Shown here: one piece after another, positions 35,113-43,535 of the stretch
Position numbering within the stretch: the stretch's first letter is position 1
Layout: each line of letters starts with the position of its first letter
Source: Egaibacter sp046050465
GTDB taxonomy: Bacteria; Pseudomonadota; Gammaproteobacteria; Burkholderiales; Burkholderiaceae_C
Direction: 5' to 3'
Assembly (NCBI GenBank): GCA_046050465.1
Contig: JBJOPS010000020.1
Coordinates: 1-64,000, forward strand
Length of the DNA stretch: 64,000 nucleotides
Position numbers and translations under genes: made by a program
Notes under the pieces: model-generated
Seen by the model: the letters and a program-made list of their open reading frames with translations, nothing else
What the model was told of the DNA's origin: nothing
Databases searched by the model: none

Positions 35113-35664
35113 ATGCGTTCTTTCGTTCGTGTATCCCATGTCGCCCTGGCCTTGGGCCTGGCTTGTTCTGTTTCTTCTTCTTTTTCCCACGTCGTCCTGG
35201 CGGACCAGGCGGCGTTGGCTGGCACCAGCTACCGCGCCACCTTGCGGGTTGGCCATGGCTGCGATGGCTCGCCGGTTACCGCGCTGCGCGTCACCATTCC
35301 CAACGGTTTCACGGGTGCCAAACCCATGCCCAAGGCTGGCTGGACCCTCACAACCAAGGTAGGGACACTCGCCAAACCATACGACGATCACGGTAAACAG
35401 GTTTCTGAGGGCTTGCTGGAGGTGACCTGGACTGCCGCGTCCAAAGATGGCTGGCTGCAAGACGCCTGGTACGACGAATTTGTGCTGCGCGGCAGCCTGC
35501 CCAGGGATGCGGGCCCGATGTGGTTCAAAGTCATGCAAACCTGTGAGAAGGGGAGCATCGACTGGGCTGAAACGCCCGCCGCAGGTACCTTGACCAAAGG
35601 CTTGAAGTCACCGGCGGCCCTGCTGGAAATCGTTGAATCGGGTGCCGTGGGGCATCAGCATTGA
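35113..35664 (+). CDS. YcnI-family copper-binding protein (DUF1775)
   Basis: 183 residues. A signal peptide (VALALGLACSVSSSFS) exposes an N-terminal His (HVVLADQAALAG), as in YcnI where the mature N-terminal His binds copper. Core motifs include YRATLRVGHGCDGSPVTALR and VTWTAASKDGWLQDAWYDEF. It acts in the periplasm and is paired with the PCuAC chaperone gene 35 bp downstream, the standard copper-delivery arrangement. Confidence 0.88.
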   Translation: MRSFVRVSHVALALGLACSVSSSFSHVVLADQAALAGTSYRATLRVGHGCDGSPVTALRVTIPNGFTGAKPMPKAGWTLTTKVGTLAKPYDDHGKQVSEGLLEVTWTAASKDGWLQDAWYDEFVLRGSLPRDAGPMWFKVMQTCEKGSIDWAETPAAGTLTKGLKSPAALLEIVESGAVGHQH

Positions 35665-35699
35665 GCGAGTTCATTTTTTTTAACTGTCAGGAGAATTTC

Positions 35700-36155
35700 A
35701 TGAAATTTGCTATGAATTTGAAAGTGCTTGGCGCTGTGTTGGCGCTGGCTTGCAGCACGTTGCATGCCCAAACCGTTGAGGTGAAAGATGCCTGGGTGCG
35801 CACCAGTGTGCAAGGGCAAAAAGCCACCGGCGCCTTCATGAAGATCACCGCCAAAGATGGCACCAAACTCGTATCCGCGATATCCCCGGTGGCGGGTGTG
35901 GCCGAGGTGCATGAGATGAAGATGGAGGGCGATATCATGAAAATGCGCGCCGTCCAGGGCGGTCTGGAATTGCCCGCGGGCAAAACCGTGGAGCTCAAAC
36001 CCGGCGGCTACCACGTGATGTTGATGGACCTGAAGACTGCCTTACCCAAGGACAGCACCATTGCGCTAACGCTGGTATTCAAGGATGCCAAGGGTGTTCA
36101 GAGCAAGCTTGAGCTGAAGGTGCCGGTGTCCACCGCGCCGGTTCACGCGCACTAG
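35700..36155 (+). CDS. PCu(A)C-type periplasmic copper chaperone
   Basis: 151 residues from ATG 35700 (AGGAGA seven bases upstream). A signal peptide (LGAVLALACSTLHA) is followed by the PCuAC domain. The Cu(I) ligands H-x-M...M...H-x-M are seen in VHEMKMEGDIMKM and GGYHVMLMDL. It delivers copper to the CuA site of cytochrome oxidase or to other periplasmic copper sites. Ends with a His-containing tail (APVHAH). It follows the YcnI-like gene. Confidence 0.92.
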   Translation: MKFAMNLKVLGAVLALACSTLHAQTVEVKDAWVRTSVQGQKATGAFMKITAKDGTKLVSAISPVAGVAEVHEMKMEGDIMKMRAVQGGLELPAGKTVELKPGGYHVMLMDLKTALPKDSTIALTLVFKDAKGVQSKLELKVPVSTAPVHAH

Positions 36156-36250
36156 GGCTTCGTGCGCTAAAACACCGGCAAATCGGTGTCGCCATGTGCA
36201 CCGCATTGGGGTAAGCTGTTACACATTCAGCAAACCCTTCTGGAGTGCCC

Positions 36251-36907
36251 ATGAGCGATACACAAGATTCTGGCTTCGGTAAATTTGTACCCGGTTTTGA
36301 GTTTCTGCAAAATCTGGCCAAAGGTGCCTCGCAAAGCATTCCGCAGATGCCTAACCTGGCCAATTGGGTGACACCGTCGCTCAATGTTGAAGAACTGGAA
36401 AAGCGGCTGAATGAGCTCAAGGCGGTGCATTTCTGGCTGGAGCAAAATTCCCGTGCACTGGGGGCGACCATCCAGGCACTGGAAGTCCAGAAAATGACCC
36501 TGTCCACCCTGAAGGGCATGAACTTCAACATGGGTGACGTGGCCAATGCGCTCAAACTCAAGGAGGCCGCCGCTGGCGCCGCAGCCAAATCTGTCAGCCA
36601 GGCGACGACCGGGCGAAGCAAGTCTCCCAAACCGGGAACGGGTGTGGCTGGTCTGGTGGACCCGCTGCAACTTTGGGGTTCGCTGACGCAGCAGTTTCAG
36701 CAAATAGCTGCGGGCGCCATGAAAGATGCCGCGAAGAACACCACCCTCGATTTCACCAGGAACATGGCAACGGGGCTGGCCAAGGAAGCCATGAAGACCG
36801 CGAGTGGCATGGCGGGTGCCGCTACTAAATCAATAGCTGCTCGCGCAGATTCCAAAAGGGCTACAACCAAAAAACCTGCCCAAAAGAAGGCAGCTCGCAG
36901 TCGTTAG
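36251..36907 (+). CDS. phaM: PhaM-type polyhydroxyalkanoate granule protein
   Basis: 218 residues. The N-terminal region (FVPGFEFLQNLAKGASQSIP, PNLANWVTPSLNVEELEKRL, LKAVHFWLEQNSRALGATIQ, ALEVQKMTLSTLKGMNF) matches PhaM, which binds PHA synthase and DNA and sets granule number. The C-terminal tail is Lys-rich (TKKPAQKKAARSR), as in PhaM. Just before it, residues ATKSIAARADSKRAT come from an inserted dispersed repeat. ATG 36251 is chosen over GTG 36245 because TGGAG lies upstream. Confidence 0.85.
   Translation: MSDTQDSGFGKFVPGFEFLQNLAKGASQSIPQMPNLANWVTPSLNVEELEKRLNELKAVHFWLEQNSRALGATIQALEVQKMTLSTLKGMNFNMGDVANALKLKEAAAGAAAKSVSQATTGRSKSPKPGTGVAGLVDPLQLWGSLTQQFQQIAAGAMKDAAKNTTLDFTRNMATGLAKEAMKTASGMAGAATKSIAARADSKRATTKKPAQKKAARSR
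36821..36862 (+). repeat. Dispersed palindromic element inside phaM
   Basis: GCTACTAAATCAATAGCTGC, then TCGCGCAGATTCCAAAAGGG and CT. It aligns over its full length with 31723-31764. Here it is read in the opposite orientation relative to the host gene from the other two coding copies, and it still keeps the frame open. Confidence 0.7.
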
Positions 36908-36940
36908 GGCATCGCTGGGCCACAAGAAGCAGGAGGCGCC

Positions 36941-38209
36941 ATGAAACTGTTTCCATATGGGCACGCGACCCATCCCCTGTGGCAGATGGCTGCGGGTCTT
37001 GTTTTGGCACAGTTGCGCGCTCAAATGGCACTGCCTGCGTACGCGTCTTCGCCCACACTGGCGCTGCTGTATATCACCGATCACTACGCGGCATCGGCAC
37101 GGGAAATCCTGGAGCACCTGAGCGCCGAGTTACCGGAAATCACCGACTGGTCCGGCACGGTGGGGCTGGGTGTGGTGACCAATCAGGCGGAATATCTGGA
37201 TGAGCCCGCACTGGTGCTGATGTTGTGCGAATTGCCACCTGACCAGTACCGCGTTTTCTCTGGTGTGGCACCGCTGGGTTTGGGGTTTGAAGCGCAGTCT
37301 GCATTGATTCATGCCGACGGGGGCACTCAAGACCTGCCGGAACTGCTGCAGGAAATGGCCGGACGGACCGCGTCGGGTTACCTGTTTGGGGGGCTGTCGT
37401 CGAGTCGAACTGCAGCCTTTCAGTTTGCTGTGGGCGGCGACGGCAACATCAACGGACATGGCGCTGCCAGCGGCGTGTTCAGTGGCGGCTTGAGCGGCGT
37501 CGCTTTTGGAGAGGGTGTGAGCCTGGTTTCGCGCGTGACGCAAGGCTGCCAGCCGGTATCGAAAGCACGCAAAATTACGGCGGCTGAAGGCAACGTGGTG
37601 ATTGCGCTTGATGGTGAGCCTGCGCTGGATGTGTTGCTGGACGATCTGGGCGTTTCGCTGGACCAGCCGCAGGCGGCGCTGGAAAAGGTCCGTGCTACTT
37701 TGGCGGGGTTGGTCAACGCCGAAGACGCGGGTGGCCGCAATGCAGTGGGTCGCAACGGCAACTTTGGAAGCGATGTGATTGTGCGGCATATCGTTGGGCT
37801 GGACCCCGGGCGTCGGGGCGTTGCCATTTCCGCGCAACTGGATGTGGGCATGGAACTGGCGTTCTGCCAGCGCAATGTGCAGGCAGCGCGGGCGGACCTG
37901 ACCCGCATCTGCGCCGAAATCCGGGAGGAACTGGAGCCAGAGGAGTTGTCGGTGGAGACGGCGCATGCGCTGGCGGCAAACGAAGCCGAATCGGCACCAC
38001 ATCCGGGGCGGCGCATTGCGGGCGCAATTTATGTGAGCTGCGTTGGCCGGGGCGGCCCCCACTTCGGGGGGCCGGGTGCCGAGTTGCAGATTGTGCGGCG
38101 CGCCTTGGGTGATGTTCCGCTGGTCGGTTTTTTTGCCGGTGGCGAAATTGCGCGCCACCATCTTTATGGCTACACGGGCGTGCTGACGGTATTTTCAGCA
38201 CCCGCTTGA
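36941..38209 (+). CDS. FIST-domain signal transduction protein
   Basis: 422 residues. The FIST N domain (ALLYITDHYAASAREILEHL, LFGGLSSSRT) is followed by the FIST C domain (VGLDPGRRGVAISAQLDVGM, LYVSCVGRGG-like IYVSCVGRGGPHFGG, GFFAGGEIARHHLYGYTGVL). FIST proteins are small-molecule sensors, probably for amino-acid-like ligands, often standing alone or with kinases. No kinase or output gene is adjacent. It starts 33 bp after phaM. Confidence 0.88.
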   Translation: MKLFPYGHATHPLWQMAAGLVLAQLRAQMALPAYASSPTLALLYITDHYAASAREILEHLSAELPEITDWSGTVGLGVVTNQAEYLDEPALVLMLCELPPDQYRVFSGVAPLGLGFEAQSALIHADGGTQDLPELLQEMAGRTASGYLFGGLSSSRTAAFQFAVGGDGNINGHGAASGVFSGGLSGVAFGEGVSLVSRVTQGCQPVSKARKITAAEGNVVIALDGEPALDVLLDDLGVSLDQPQAALEKVRATLAGLVNAEDAGGRNAVGRNGNFGSDVIVRHIVGLDPGRRGVAISAQLDVGMELAFCQRNVQAARADLTRICAEIREELEPEELSVETAHALAANEAESAPHPGRRIAGAIYVSCVGRGGPHFGGPGAELQIVRRALGDVPLVGFFAGGEIARHHLYGYTGVLTVFSAPA

Positions 38210-38289
38210 CGCATGACCTGCACTGATCCGAGACATGATGAGGCGTGAGTAGCACTGGTTTGGAGGTGTGCCTCCAGATGATTTGGTTT

Positions 38290-38317
38290 TGTCGCATATG
38301 AGCTATTTGGCGTCGCT
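38290..38317. promoter_or_regulatory. 21-bp-spaced direct repeat TGTCGCA/CGTCGCT upstream of the ABC transporter
   Basis: TGTCGCA at 38290-38296 and CGTCGCT at 38311-38317 lie exactly 21 bp apart, 70-97 bp before the transporter ATPase start. The same heptamer with the same spacing occurs at 42621-42648. A 21-bp direct repeat (two helical turns) is typical for AraC-type activators. Candidate site for the GlxA/GbdR-like regulator at 40644. Confidence 0.45.
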
Positions 38318-38386
38318 TTTTCTGGAACAGATGCCCGGCCACCCGCTAGCATCCTTGTCTTTCGACGTGGACATAGAGGACTCACC

Positions 38387-39598
38387 GTGGCTGAAAAAAT
38401 AGTCGTCAAAAACCTCTACAAGGTGTTTGGACCCAAGCCTGACGTGGCCATGCAGATGCTGAAGTCCGGGCAAACCAAGGACCAGATTTTTCAGCAAACA
38501 GGCATGGTGGTGGGCGTCAAGGACGCCAACTTTCACGTCAATGAAGGTGAGATTTTTGTCCTGATGGGGCTTTCGGGCTCAGGCAAGTCCACGCTCATCC
38601 GTCTGCTGAACCGGCTGGTCGAACCCACCCATGGCCAAATTCTGGTGGGTGGCAACGATGTGGCCGCCATGACCAAAAAAGCACTGGTTGATTTGCGGCG
38701 CAAAGACATGGCCATGGTGTTTCAGTCCTTCGCGCTGTTGCCGCACCTCTCCGTATTGAATAACACCGCATTCGGGCTGGAGGTGGCGGGGGTGGACCGC
38801 AAGTCCCGTGAAAAGCGGGCTATGGAGGTGCTGGAGCAGGTTGGGCTCGGCACATTTGCCCACAAACAGCCATCTGAATTGTCTGGTGGCATGCAGCAGC
38901 GTGTGGGGCTGGCCCGGGCGCTGGCCGTTGACCCATCGCTGATGTTGATGGATGAGGCGTTTTCTGCTCTGGACCCGCTCAAGCGAACAGAAATGCAGGA
39001 TCTGTTGCTCAAACTGCAAAATGAGCAGCAGCGCACGATTGTGTTTGTGTCGCATGATCTGGATGAGGCTTTTCACATTGGTGACCGGATTGCCATCATG
39101 GAAGGCGGGCGTATTGTCCAGATCGGCACACCTGACGAGATTTTGCGCAACCCCAGCGATGAATACGTCCGGGCATTTTTCAAGGGTGTGGACGTCAAGA
39201 AGTACCTGGTGGCCAAGGATGTCGCCCGGACCGATGAAACGCTGGTAATTTGCCCGTCAGCCGATGCACGTGCCGATTGCGCGCGCGCAATCGAGCAACT
39301 GCGTGAAACGCGGCGCAACTACGCATTTGTGGTCGGTGAAGATGGCCGGTTGCAAGGCACGGTGTCGATGGACTCCATGCTGCGCACCCTGCAGACGGAG
39401 GGCCAGGCACTCAGTGGGGCTCTGCTGGACGATGTGGGTGCGGTGCCCGATTCCATGAGTCTGCGCGACCTGATCGGGCGTATTGTGAAAAATCCGCTCC
39501 CCCTGCCGGTTGTTGACTCGACTGGCGGCTATCTAGGAGCCGTGACCCAGACAATTTTGTTGCAAAAAATGGTTGAAAAGGAGTCTGGCCATGAGTGA
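38387..39598 (+). CDS. proV: Quaternary-amine (choline/glycine betaine) ABC transporter ATP-binding protein
   Basis: 403 residues from GTG 38387 (AGAGGA eight bases upstream). Walker A MGLSGSGKST, signature LSGGMQQRVGLARAL, Walker B LMLMDEAFSALDPL. The N-terminal insert (VAMQMLKSGQTKDQIFQQTG) is characteristic of ProV/ChoV/OpuAA ATPases, and the C-terminal ~120 residues form CBS-like regulatory repeats. It energises uptake of choline or betaine. It overlaps the permease gene by eight bases. The binding protein is encoded separately at 49054. Confidence 0.93.
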   Translation: MAEKIVVKNLYKVFGPKPDVAMQMLKSGQTKDQIFQQTGMVVGVKDANFHVNEGEIFVLMGLSGSGKSTLIRLLNRLVEPTHGQILVGGNDVAAMTKKALVDLRRKDMAMVFQSFALLPHLSVLNNTAFGLEVAGVDRKSREKRAMEVLEQVGLGTFAHKQPSELSGGMQQRVGLARALAVDPSLMLMDEAFSALDPLKRTEMQDLLLKLQNEQQRTIVFVSHDLDEAFHIGDRIAIMEGGRIVQIGTPDEILRNPSDEYVRAFFKGVDVKKYLVAKDVARTDETLVICPSADARADCARAIEQLRETRRNYAFVVGEDGRLQGTVSMDSMLRTLQTEGQALSGALLDDVGAVPDSMSLRDLIGRIVKNPLPLPVVDSTGGYLGAVTQTILLQKMVEKESGHE

Positions 39599-40469
39599 AT
39601 TTCTGCCACTCGGAGAGTGGGTTGATCGAGGCGTCAAATTCGTTATTGACAACGATGGTGGCACGCTGGAGCGTTTGGGCTCCGGTATCGGTGCAATGAC
39701 CGAAGGGATCGAACTGGCGCTGCAGGCTGTACCGGTGTGGATGGTGACGGTAATTTTTGTCCTGACCGGTTTCTGGCGTGTGGGCTGGAAATTTGCGCTG
39801 TTTTGTCTGGCCTGCTGCCTGATTATTGACGGCACCGGATTTTGGCCCCAGACCATGGTGACACTTGCCTTGATCATTGCGGCTACGGTGATCAGCCTCA
39901 TCATTGGTTTGCCGCTGGGAATATGGGTGGCCAGGAGCGATCGGATTGCCGCCGTTGTCCGGCCCACGCTGGATTTCATGCAGACCATGCCAGCCTTTGT
40001 GTACCTGATTCCTGCCGCCATGCTGTTTGGCCTGGGGCGGGTGCCCGGTGTGCTAGCTACTGTGATTTTTGCCATGCCGCCAGTGGTGCGGCTCACCAGT
40101 CTGGGTATTCGTCAGGTGAACAAGGAGCAGGTGGAGGCGGGGGTGACGTTTGGCTGCACGCCCATGCAGGTGTTGCTGAAAGTCCAGATTCCGGGCGCAT
40201 TGCCGTCGATCATGGCGGGCATCAACCAAACCATCATGATGGCGCTGTCCATGGTCATCATTGCGTCCATGGTGGGCGCTGGCGGGCTGGGGAACGACGT
40301 GCTGGCCAGCATCCAGCGTCTGGATATCGGACTGGGTTTTGAGTCAGGGCTGGCAGTTGTTTTACTGGCCATCATGCTGGACCGGATCACCGAAACAGTA
40401 GGTGTCCATCGCCCACGCGAGTCACTTTTGGACCGACTCGGGCTCACCCACTGGAAGAAGGATAGATAG
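39591..40469 (+). CDS. proW: Quaternary-amine ABC transporter permease
   Basis: 292 residues from ATG 39591, overlapping the end of the ATPase gene. About six membrane segments, with the BPD_transp_1 core (VTLALIIAATVISLIIGLPL, PTLDFMQTMPAFVYLIPAAM) and the EAA-like loop EQVEAGVTFGCTPMQVLLKV. It forms the inner-membrane channel of a ProU/ChoVWX-type importer. Ends LGLTHWKKDR. It is followed by the gap containing repeated TGCGACA motifs and the regulator gene. Confidence 0.93.
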   Translation: MSEFLPLGEWVDRGVKFVIDNDGGTLERLGSGIGAMTEGIELALQAVPVWMVTVIFVLTGFWRVGWKFALFCLACCLIIDGTGFWPQTMVTLALIIAATVISLIIGLPLGIWVARSDRIAAVVRPTLDFMQTMPAFVYLIPAAMLFGLGRVPGVLATVIFAMPPVVRLTSLGIRQVNKEQVEAGVTFGCTPMQVLLKVQIPGALPSIMAGINQTIMMALSMVIIASMVGAGGLGNDVLASIQRLDIGLGFESGLAVVLLAIMLDRITETVGVHRPRESLLDRLGLTHWKKDR

Positions 40470-40492
40470 AGTTAGGCCAGCGATGTGCCAAA

Positions 40493-40595
40493 TGCGACAG
40501 AAAATTTCCATCCGATGATGTCGCAAATGGACTAGATTTGACTTATATTGGTATCTTCACGCTGTCAAAGTTGTTCAAAGCATCAATTTGCGACA
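40493..40595. promoter_or_regulatory. Three TGCGACA/TGTCGCA sites upstream of the GlxA-family regulator
   Basis: TGCGACA at 40493-40499, its inverted form TGTCGCA at 40519-40525, and TGCGACA at 40589-40595, all within the 174-bp gap before the regulator gene. The first two make an inverted pair and also share an AAATGCGAC/GTCGCAAATG outer flank. The heptamer is shared with the transporter and corrinoid-operon upstream regions. Possible autoregulatory sites. Confidence 0.4.
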
Positions 40596-40643
40596 TAAAG
40601 AGTTACTACCTGGCTTGAGTGTTGGCCAACCGGAGAGTCAGAT

Positions 40644-41642
40644 ATGGAAACCAAGGGCCAGTTCCCCAAGCACCGATTTGTATTCCTGACCCTGCGTAAC
40701 TATTCGATGATTGCCCTCGCCAGCGCGGTGGAGGCGTTGAGAATGGCCAACCGCGTTACGCAGCAGGAAGTTTACGAATGGTCCTTGGCCAGCCTGGATG
40801 GCAACCCGGTTGTTGCCAGCAATGGTCTGACCCTGTCACCTACCATCCCGATTGACAAAATAGGCCCTGCGAATATTGTCTTTGTGTGTGGTGGCGTGAA
40901 TGTGGAGCTGACTACGACTTCAGAGTTATTGTCTGCACTGCGTCGGCTTGCCCAGCGTCATGTTTCACTGGGTTCATTGTGCACAGGAGGCTATGCCCTG
41001 GCCAAGGCAGGCCTGCTGGACAAATACAAGGCGGTCATTCATTGGGAAAACATGTCTGCCCTGCAGGAGGAGTTTCCGCGGGTGGTCTTCTCTGACCAGC
41101 TGTTTGCCATTGACCGTGACCGCTTCACATGTACAGGGGGAGTTGCCCCACTGGACTTGATGCTCAACATCATCAAGGACCATCTGGGTCGCGATATCGC
41201 GCCCATGATCTCCGAGCAATTCATTCTGGACCGGATTCGTAATGACCAGGACCGTCAGCACATTCCCTTGCAGGCCCGTGTGGGGTTGTTTCACGAGAAC
41301 CTGATCGAAGCGGCTGCATTGATGGAGGCCAATATTGAAGAGCCCCTGTCGCTGGATGAAATTGCCGCTTTGGTAGGCGTGTCAAGGCGCCAGATTGAGC
41401 GACTGTTTAAACGATATGTAGGCCAGGTGCCGACGAAATACTACCTTGACATGCGGCTAAGACGCGCCCGCGAATTGCTCTTGCAGACAGCCCTGTCCAT
41501 CATGGAGATTGCGGTGGCGTGCGGGTTCCAGTCGCCGCCGCATTTCTCGAAATGCTATCGCAATGTATTCGGCCATACGCCTAGTGCAGAGCGCCAGATC
41601 GGTCGGCGCAATATATTGGGAACATCCATCTCGGGGTCATAA
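40644..41642 (+). CDS. GlxA-family AraC-type transcriptional regulator, GbdR-like
   Basis: 332 residues. The N-terminal DJ-1/PfpI-like (GATase1-like) domain includes ANIVFVCGGVNVELTTT and GSLCTGGYALAKAGLLD; two AraC helix-turn-helix motifs follow (SLDEIAALVGVSRRQIERLF, ALSIMEIAVACGFQSPPHFS). This is the architecture of GbdR, the glycine betaine/dimethylglycine-responsive activator of choline catabolism genes in Pseudomonas. Its place between the transporter and the C1/betaine genes supports that role. It ends two bases from the purU stop. Confidence 0.87.
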   Translation: METKGQFPKHRFVFLTLRNYSMIALASAVEALRMANRVTQQEVYEWSLASLDGNPVVASNGLTLSPTIPIDKIGPANIVFVCGGVNVELTTTSELLSALRRLAQRHVSLGSLCTGGYALAKAGLLDKYKAVIHWENMSALQEEFPRVVFSDQLFAIDRDRFTCTGGVAPLDLMLNIIKDHLGRDIAPMISEQFILDRIRNDQDRQHIPLQARVGLFHENLIEAAALMEANIEEPLSLDEIAALVGVSRRQIERLFKRYVGQVPTKYYLDMRLRRARELLLQTALSIMEIAVACGFQSPPHFSKCYRNVFGHTPSAERQIGRRNILGTSISGS

Positions 41643-41644
41643 AA

Positions 41645-42520
41645 TTAGCGGAAAACAACGGTCCGGCTTCCATTCAGGAATACGCGGTGTTCAACATGAA
41701 ATCGTACCGCTGCAGCAAGTGCCCGGCACTCTGAATCACGACCCGCGGCCGCCAGCCTTTCGGGTGTATAGGTGTGATCCACACGCTCAACAATTTGTTC
41801 AATGATTGGCCCCTCATCCAGATCGGCAGTCACGTAGTGTGCCGTTGCCCCTGTTAGTTTGACGCCTCGTTCGTGGGCTTGATGGTAGGGTTTTGCGCCC
41901 TTGAAGCCTGGCAGGAAGGAGTGATGAATGTTGATGGCTTGTCCACGTAGCCGCCGACACAAGTCGTCAGACAGTACCTGCATGTAACGAGCCAGCACGA
42001 CAAAATCACTACCAGTTTCCTCAACAATCTCCATCAGTCGATTTTCCTGCTGCGCCTTGATTTGCGCCGTCACGGGCAGGTGAATGTAGGGTATGTCGTG
42101 TGCTTCAACGAGCTTCATCAGGTCGGGGTGGTTCGACACAACGGCTGCAATATGCATTTTCAGCTCGCCTGTGCGATGGCGGTATAGCAGGTCGTCCAGA
42201 CAATGATCAAATTTTGACACCATGATCAGGGCGCGGGGTTTTTTCTCCCCATCGTAAATAGCCCACTCCATTTGTTCGTGGTTGGCCACTTCAGCGAACT
42301 GGGTACGCAAGCTGTCCAGAGCCGGTGTCTTTTCGGGATCGGCATAAAACGTGGCCCGCAGGAAAAACCGGCCACTCAAGACATCATCGAACTGCTGCAT
42401 GTCAGCGATATAGCACTGGCGTGAGGCCAGAAAACCGGAAACCGCTGCAACTGTTCCCATACGACTGTCACACGTTGCATTGAGGATGTAGTGGGGTTTG
42501 CCCTCAATTGGGACGCTCAT
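41645..42520 (-). CDS. purU: Formyltetrahydrofolate deformylase
   Basis: 291 residues from ATG 42520. An N-terminal ACT-type domain (HYILNATCDSRMGTVAAVSG) is followed by the formyl-transferase fold: VSNHPDLMKLVEAHDIPYIH, LARYMQVLSDDLC, INIHHSFLPGFKGAKPYHQA and TAHYVTADLDEGPIIEQ (catalytic N-H-D set). It hydrolyses 10-formyl-THF to formate and THF. It is divergent from the corrinoid operon and shares its control region, so it is probably the THF-regenerating, formate-releasing end of the same C1 pathway (inference). In Pseudomonas a purU paralogue also sits with sarcosine/betaine genes. Confidence 0.95.
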   Translation of the reverse strand: MSVPIEGKPHYILNATCDSRMGTVAAVSGFLASRQCYIADMQQFDDVLSGRFFLRATFYADPEKTPALDSLRTQFAEVANHEQMEWAIYDGEKKPRALIMVSKFDHCLDDLLYRHRTGELKMHIAAVVSNHPDLMKLVEAHDIPYIHLPVTAQIKAQQENRLMEIVEETGSDFVVLARYMQVLSDDLCRRLRGQAINIHHSFLPGFKGAKPYHQAHERGVKLTGATAHYVTADLDEGPIIEQIVERVDHTYTPERLAAAGRDSECRALAAAVRFHVEHRVFLNGSRTVVFR

Positions 42521-42620
42521 GGTGTTGCTTCTCCTGATCAAATTTGGTTGAGACTTGCCGGAAAGATACCCTCGGGTGTGTGGGCAGTTTATGAAACGAG
42601 TGGAGAATGGATTGTGTCAC

Positions 42621-42648
42621 TGCGACAGGACCTGGAGTTCTTGCGACG
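42621..42648. promoter_or_regulatory. 21-bp-spaced direct repeat TGCGACA/TGCGACG between purU and the corrinoid operon
   Basis: TGCGACA at 42621-42627 and TGCGACG at 42642-42648, 21 bp apart, in the 296-bp divergent gap. The same motif and spacing occur before the transporter genes. No cobalamin-riboswitch box was found in this gap. Confidence 0.45.
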
Positions 42649-42816
42649 CCGCCTCGAATTTTTATGGGCTATGCGAATGAATTTCGTGTCGTCAGGTGAC
42701 AACCAAAAGTCGCTAATCTGCCAGCTGTGCCAGGAGGTGCCTCGTACCATTTTCAGCAAGTAAAGCTACCGCGTCTACGCGGGCTCGCGCATGTAATGTA
42801 ATCGGAGGAGTTTGCC

Positions 42817-43518
42817 ATGGCAGAAGAATTTGATGATCTGGACTTGAGTACCCTCAACGATGAGGATCTGACAGAGCAGGTGCATGATGACCTCTATAAC
42901 GGATTGCGTGAAGAGGTGGTGGAGGCTACGCAGATTCTGTTGGGCAGGGGGTGGTCAGCAGACCGTGTATTGAACGATGCATTGGTTGAAGGCATGCGTA
43001 TCGTAGGCGTTGATTTTCGTGACGGTATCCTTTTTGTACCTGAAGTATTGCTGGCAGCGAATGCCATGAAGGGGGGGATGGAAATCCTTCGCCCCCTGTT
43101 GGCGGAAACAGGTGTTGAGCCAATTGGAAAGATGGTGATTGGTACCGTAAAAGGGGACATTCACGACATTGGAAAAAATCTCGTCGCGATGATGATGGAG
43201 GGTGCGGGTTTCGAGGTGATCGATCTTGGCATCAACAACCCTGTCGAAAAATATCTGGCGGCTCTGGAAGAGCACAAGCCGGACATTTTGGGCCTGTCGG
43301 CGCTATTGACCACTACGATGCCATACATGAAAGTGGTGATTGACACATTGAAGGAAAAGGGTCTTCGCAATGACTACATCGTACTCGTTGGCGGAGCGCC
43401 ACTGAATGAGGAGTTTGGCAAGGCGGTAGGAGCTGATGCCTACTGTCGGGACGCGGGTATTGCTGTCGAGACCGCCAAGACACTCATAGCGGCCCGTCGC
43501 GCCGGGGCTGTGGCTTAA
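42817..43518 (+). CDS. Corrinoid (B12-binding) methyl-carrier protein, MtaC/MttC/MtgC-like
   Basis: 233 residues. An N-terminal helical cap (about 20-100) precedes a B12-binding Rossmann domain with the base-off/His-on motif GDIHDIGKNL (His116), then GLSALLTTTM and VGGAPL. Such proteins carry a methyl group on cobalt between a substrate methyltransferase and THF or another acceptor. GGAGGAG lies eight bases before the ATG. It is first in a seven-gene operon with a methyl-THF methyltransferase and a corrinoid activator. The usual MttB-type partner gene is absent. Confidence 0.93.
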   Translation: MAEEFDDLDLSTLNDEDLTEQVHDDLYNGLREEVVEATQILLGRGWSADRVLNDALVEGMRIVGVDFRDGILFVPEVLLAANAMKGGMEILRPLLAETGVEPIGKMVIGTVKGDIHDIGKNLVAMMMEGAGFEVIDLGINNPVEKYLAALEEHKPDILGLSALLTTTMPYMKVVIDTLKEKGLRNDYIVLVGGAPLNEEFGKAVGADAYCRDAGIAVETAKTLIAARRAGAVA

Positions 43519-43535
43519 GAAGGGTGGTGAACGCC

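Noticed and set aside
37130..38161. Antisense frame of 343 codons opposite the FIST gene
   Set aside because: Arg/His-rich shadow of a GC-rich coding region; the plus strand shows clear FIST domains.
42541..42816. Cobalamin riboswitch before the corrinoid operon
   Set aside because: No B12-box-like sequence or matching fold was seen by eye; the gap is better explained by the 21-bp direct repeat and promoter. A covariance-model search would settle it.
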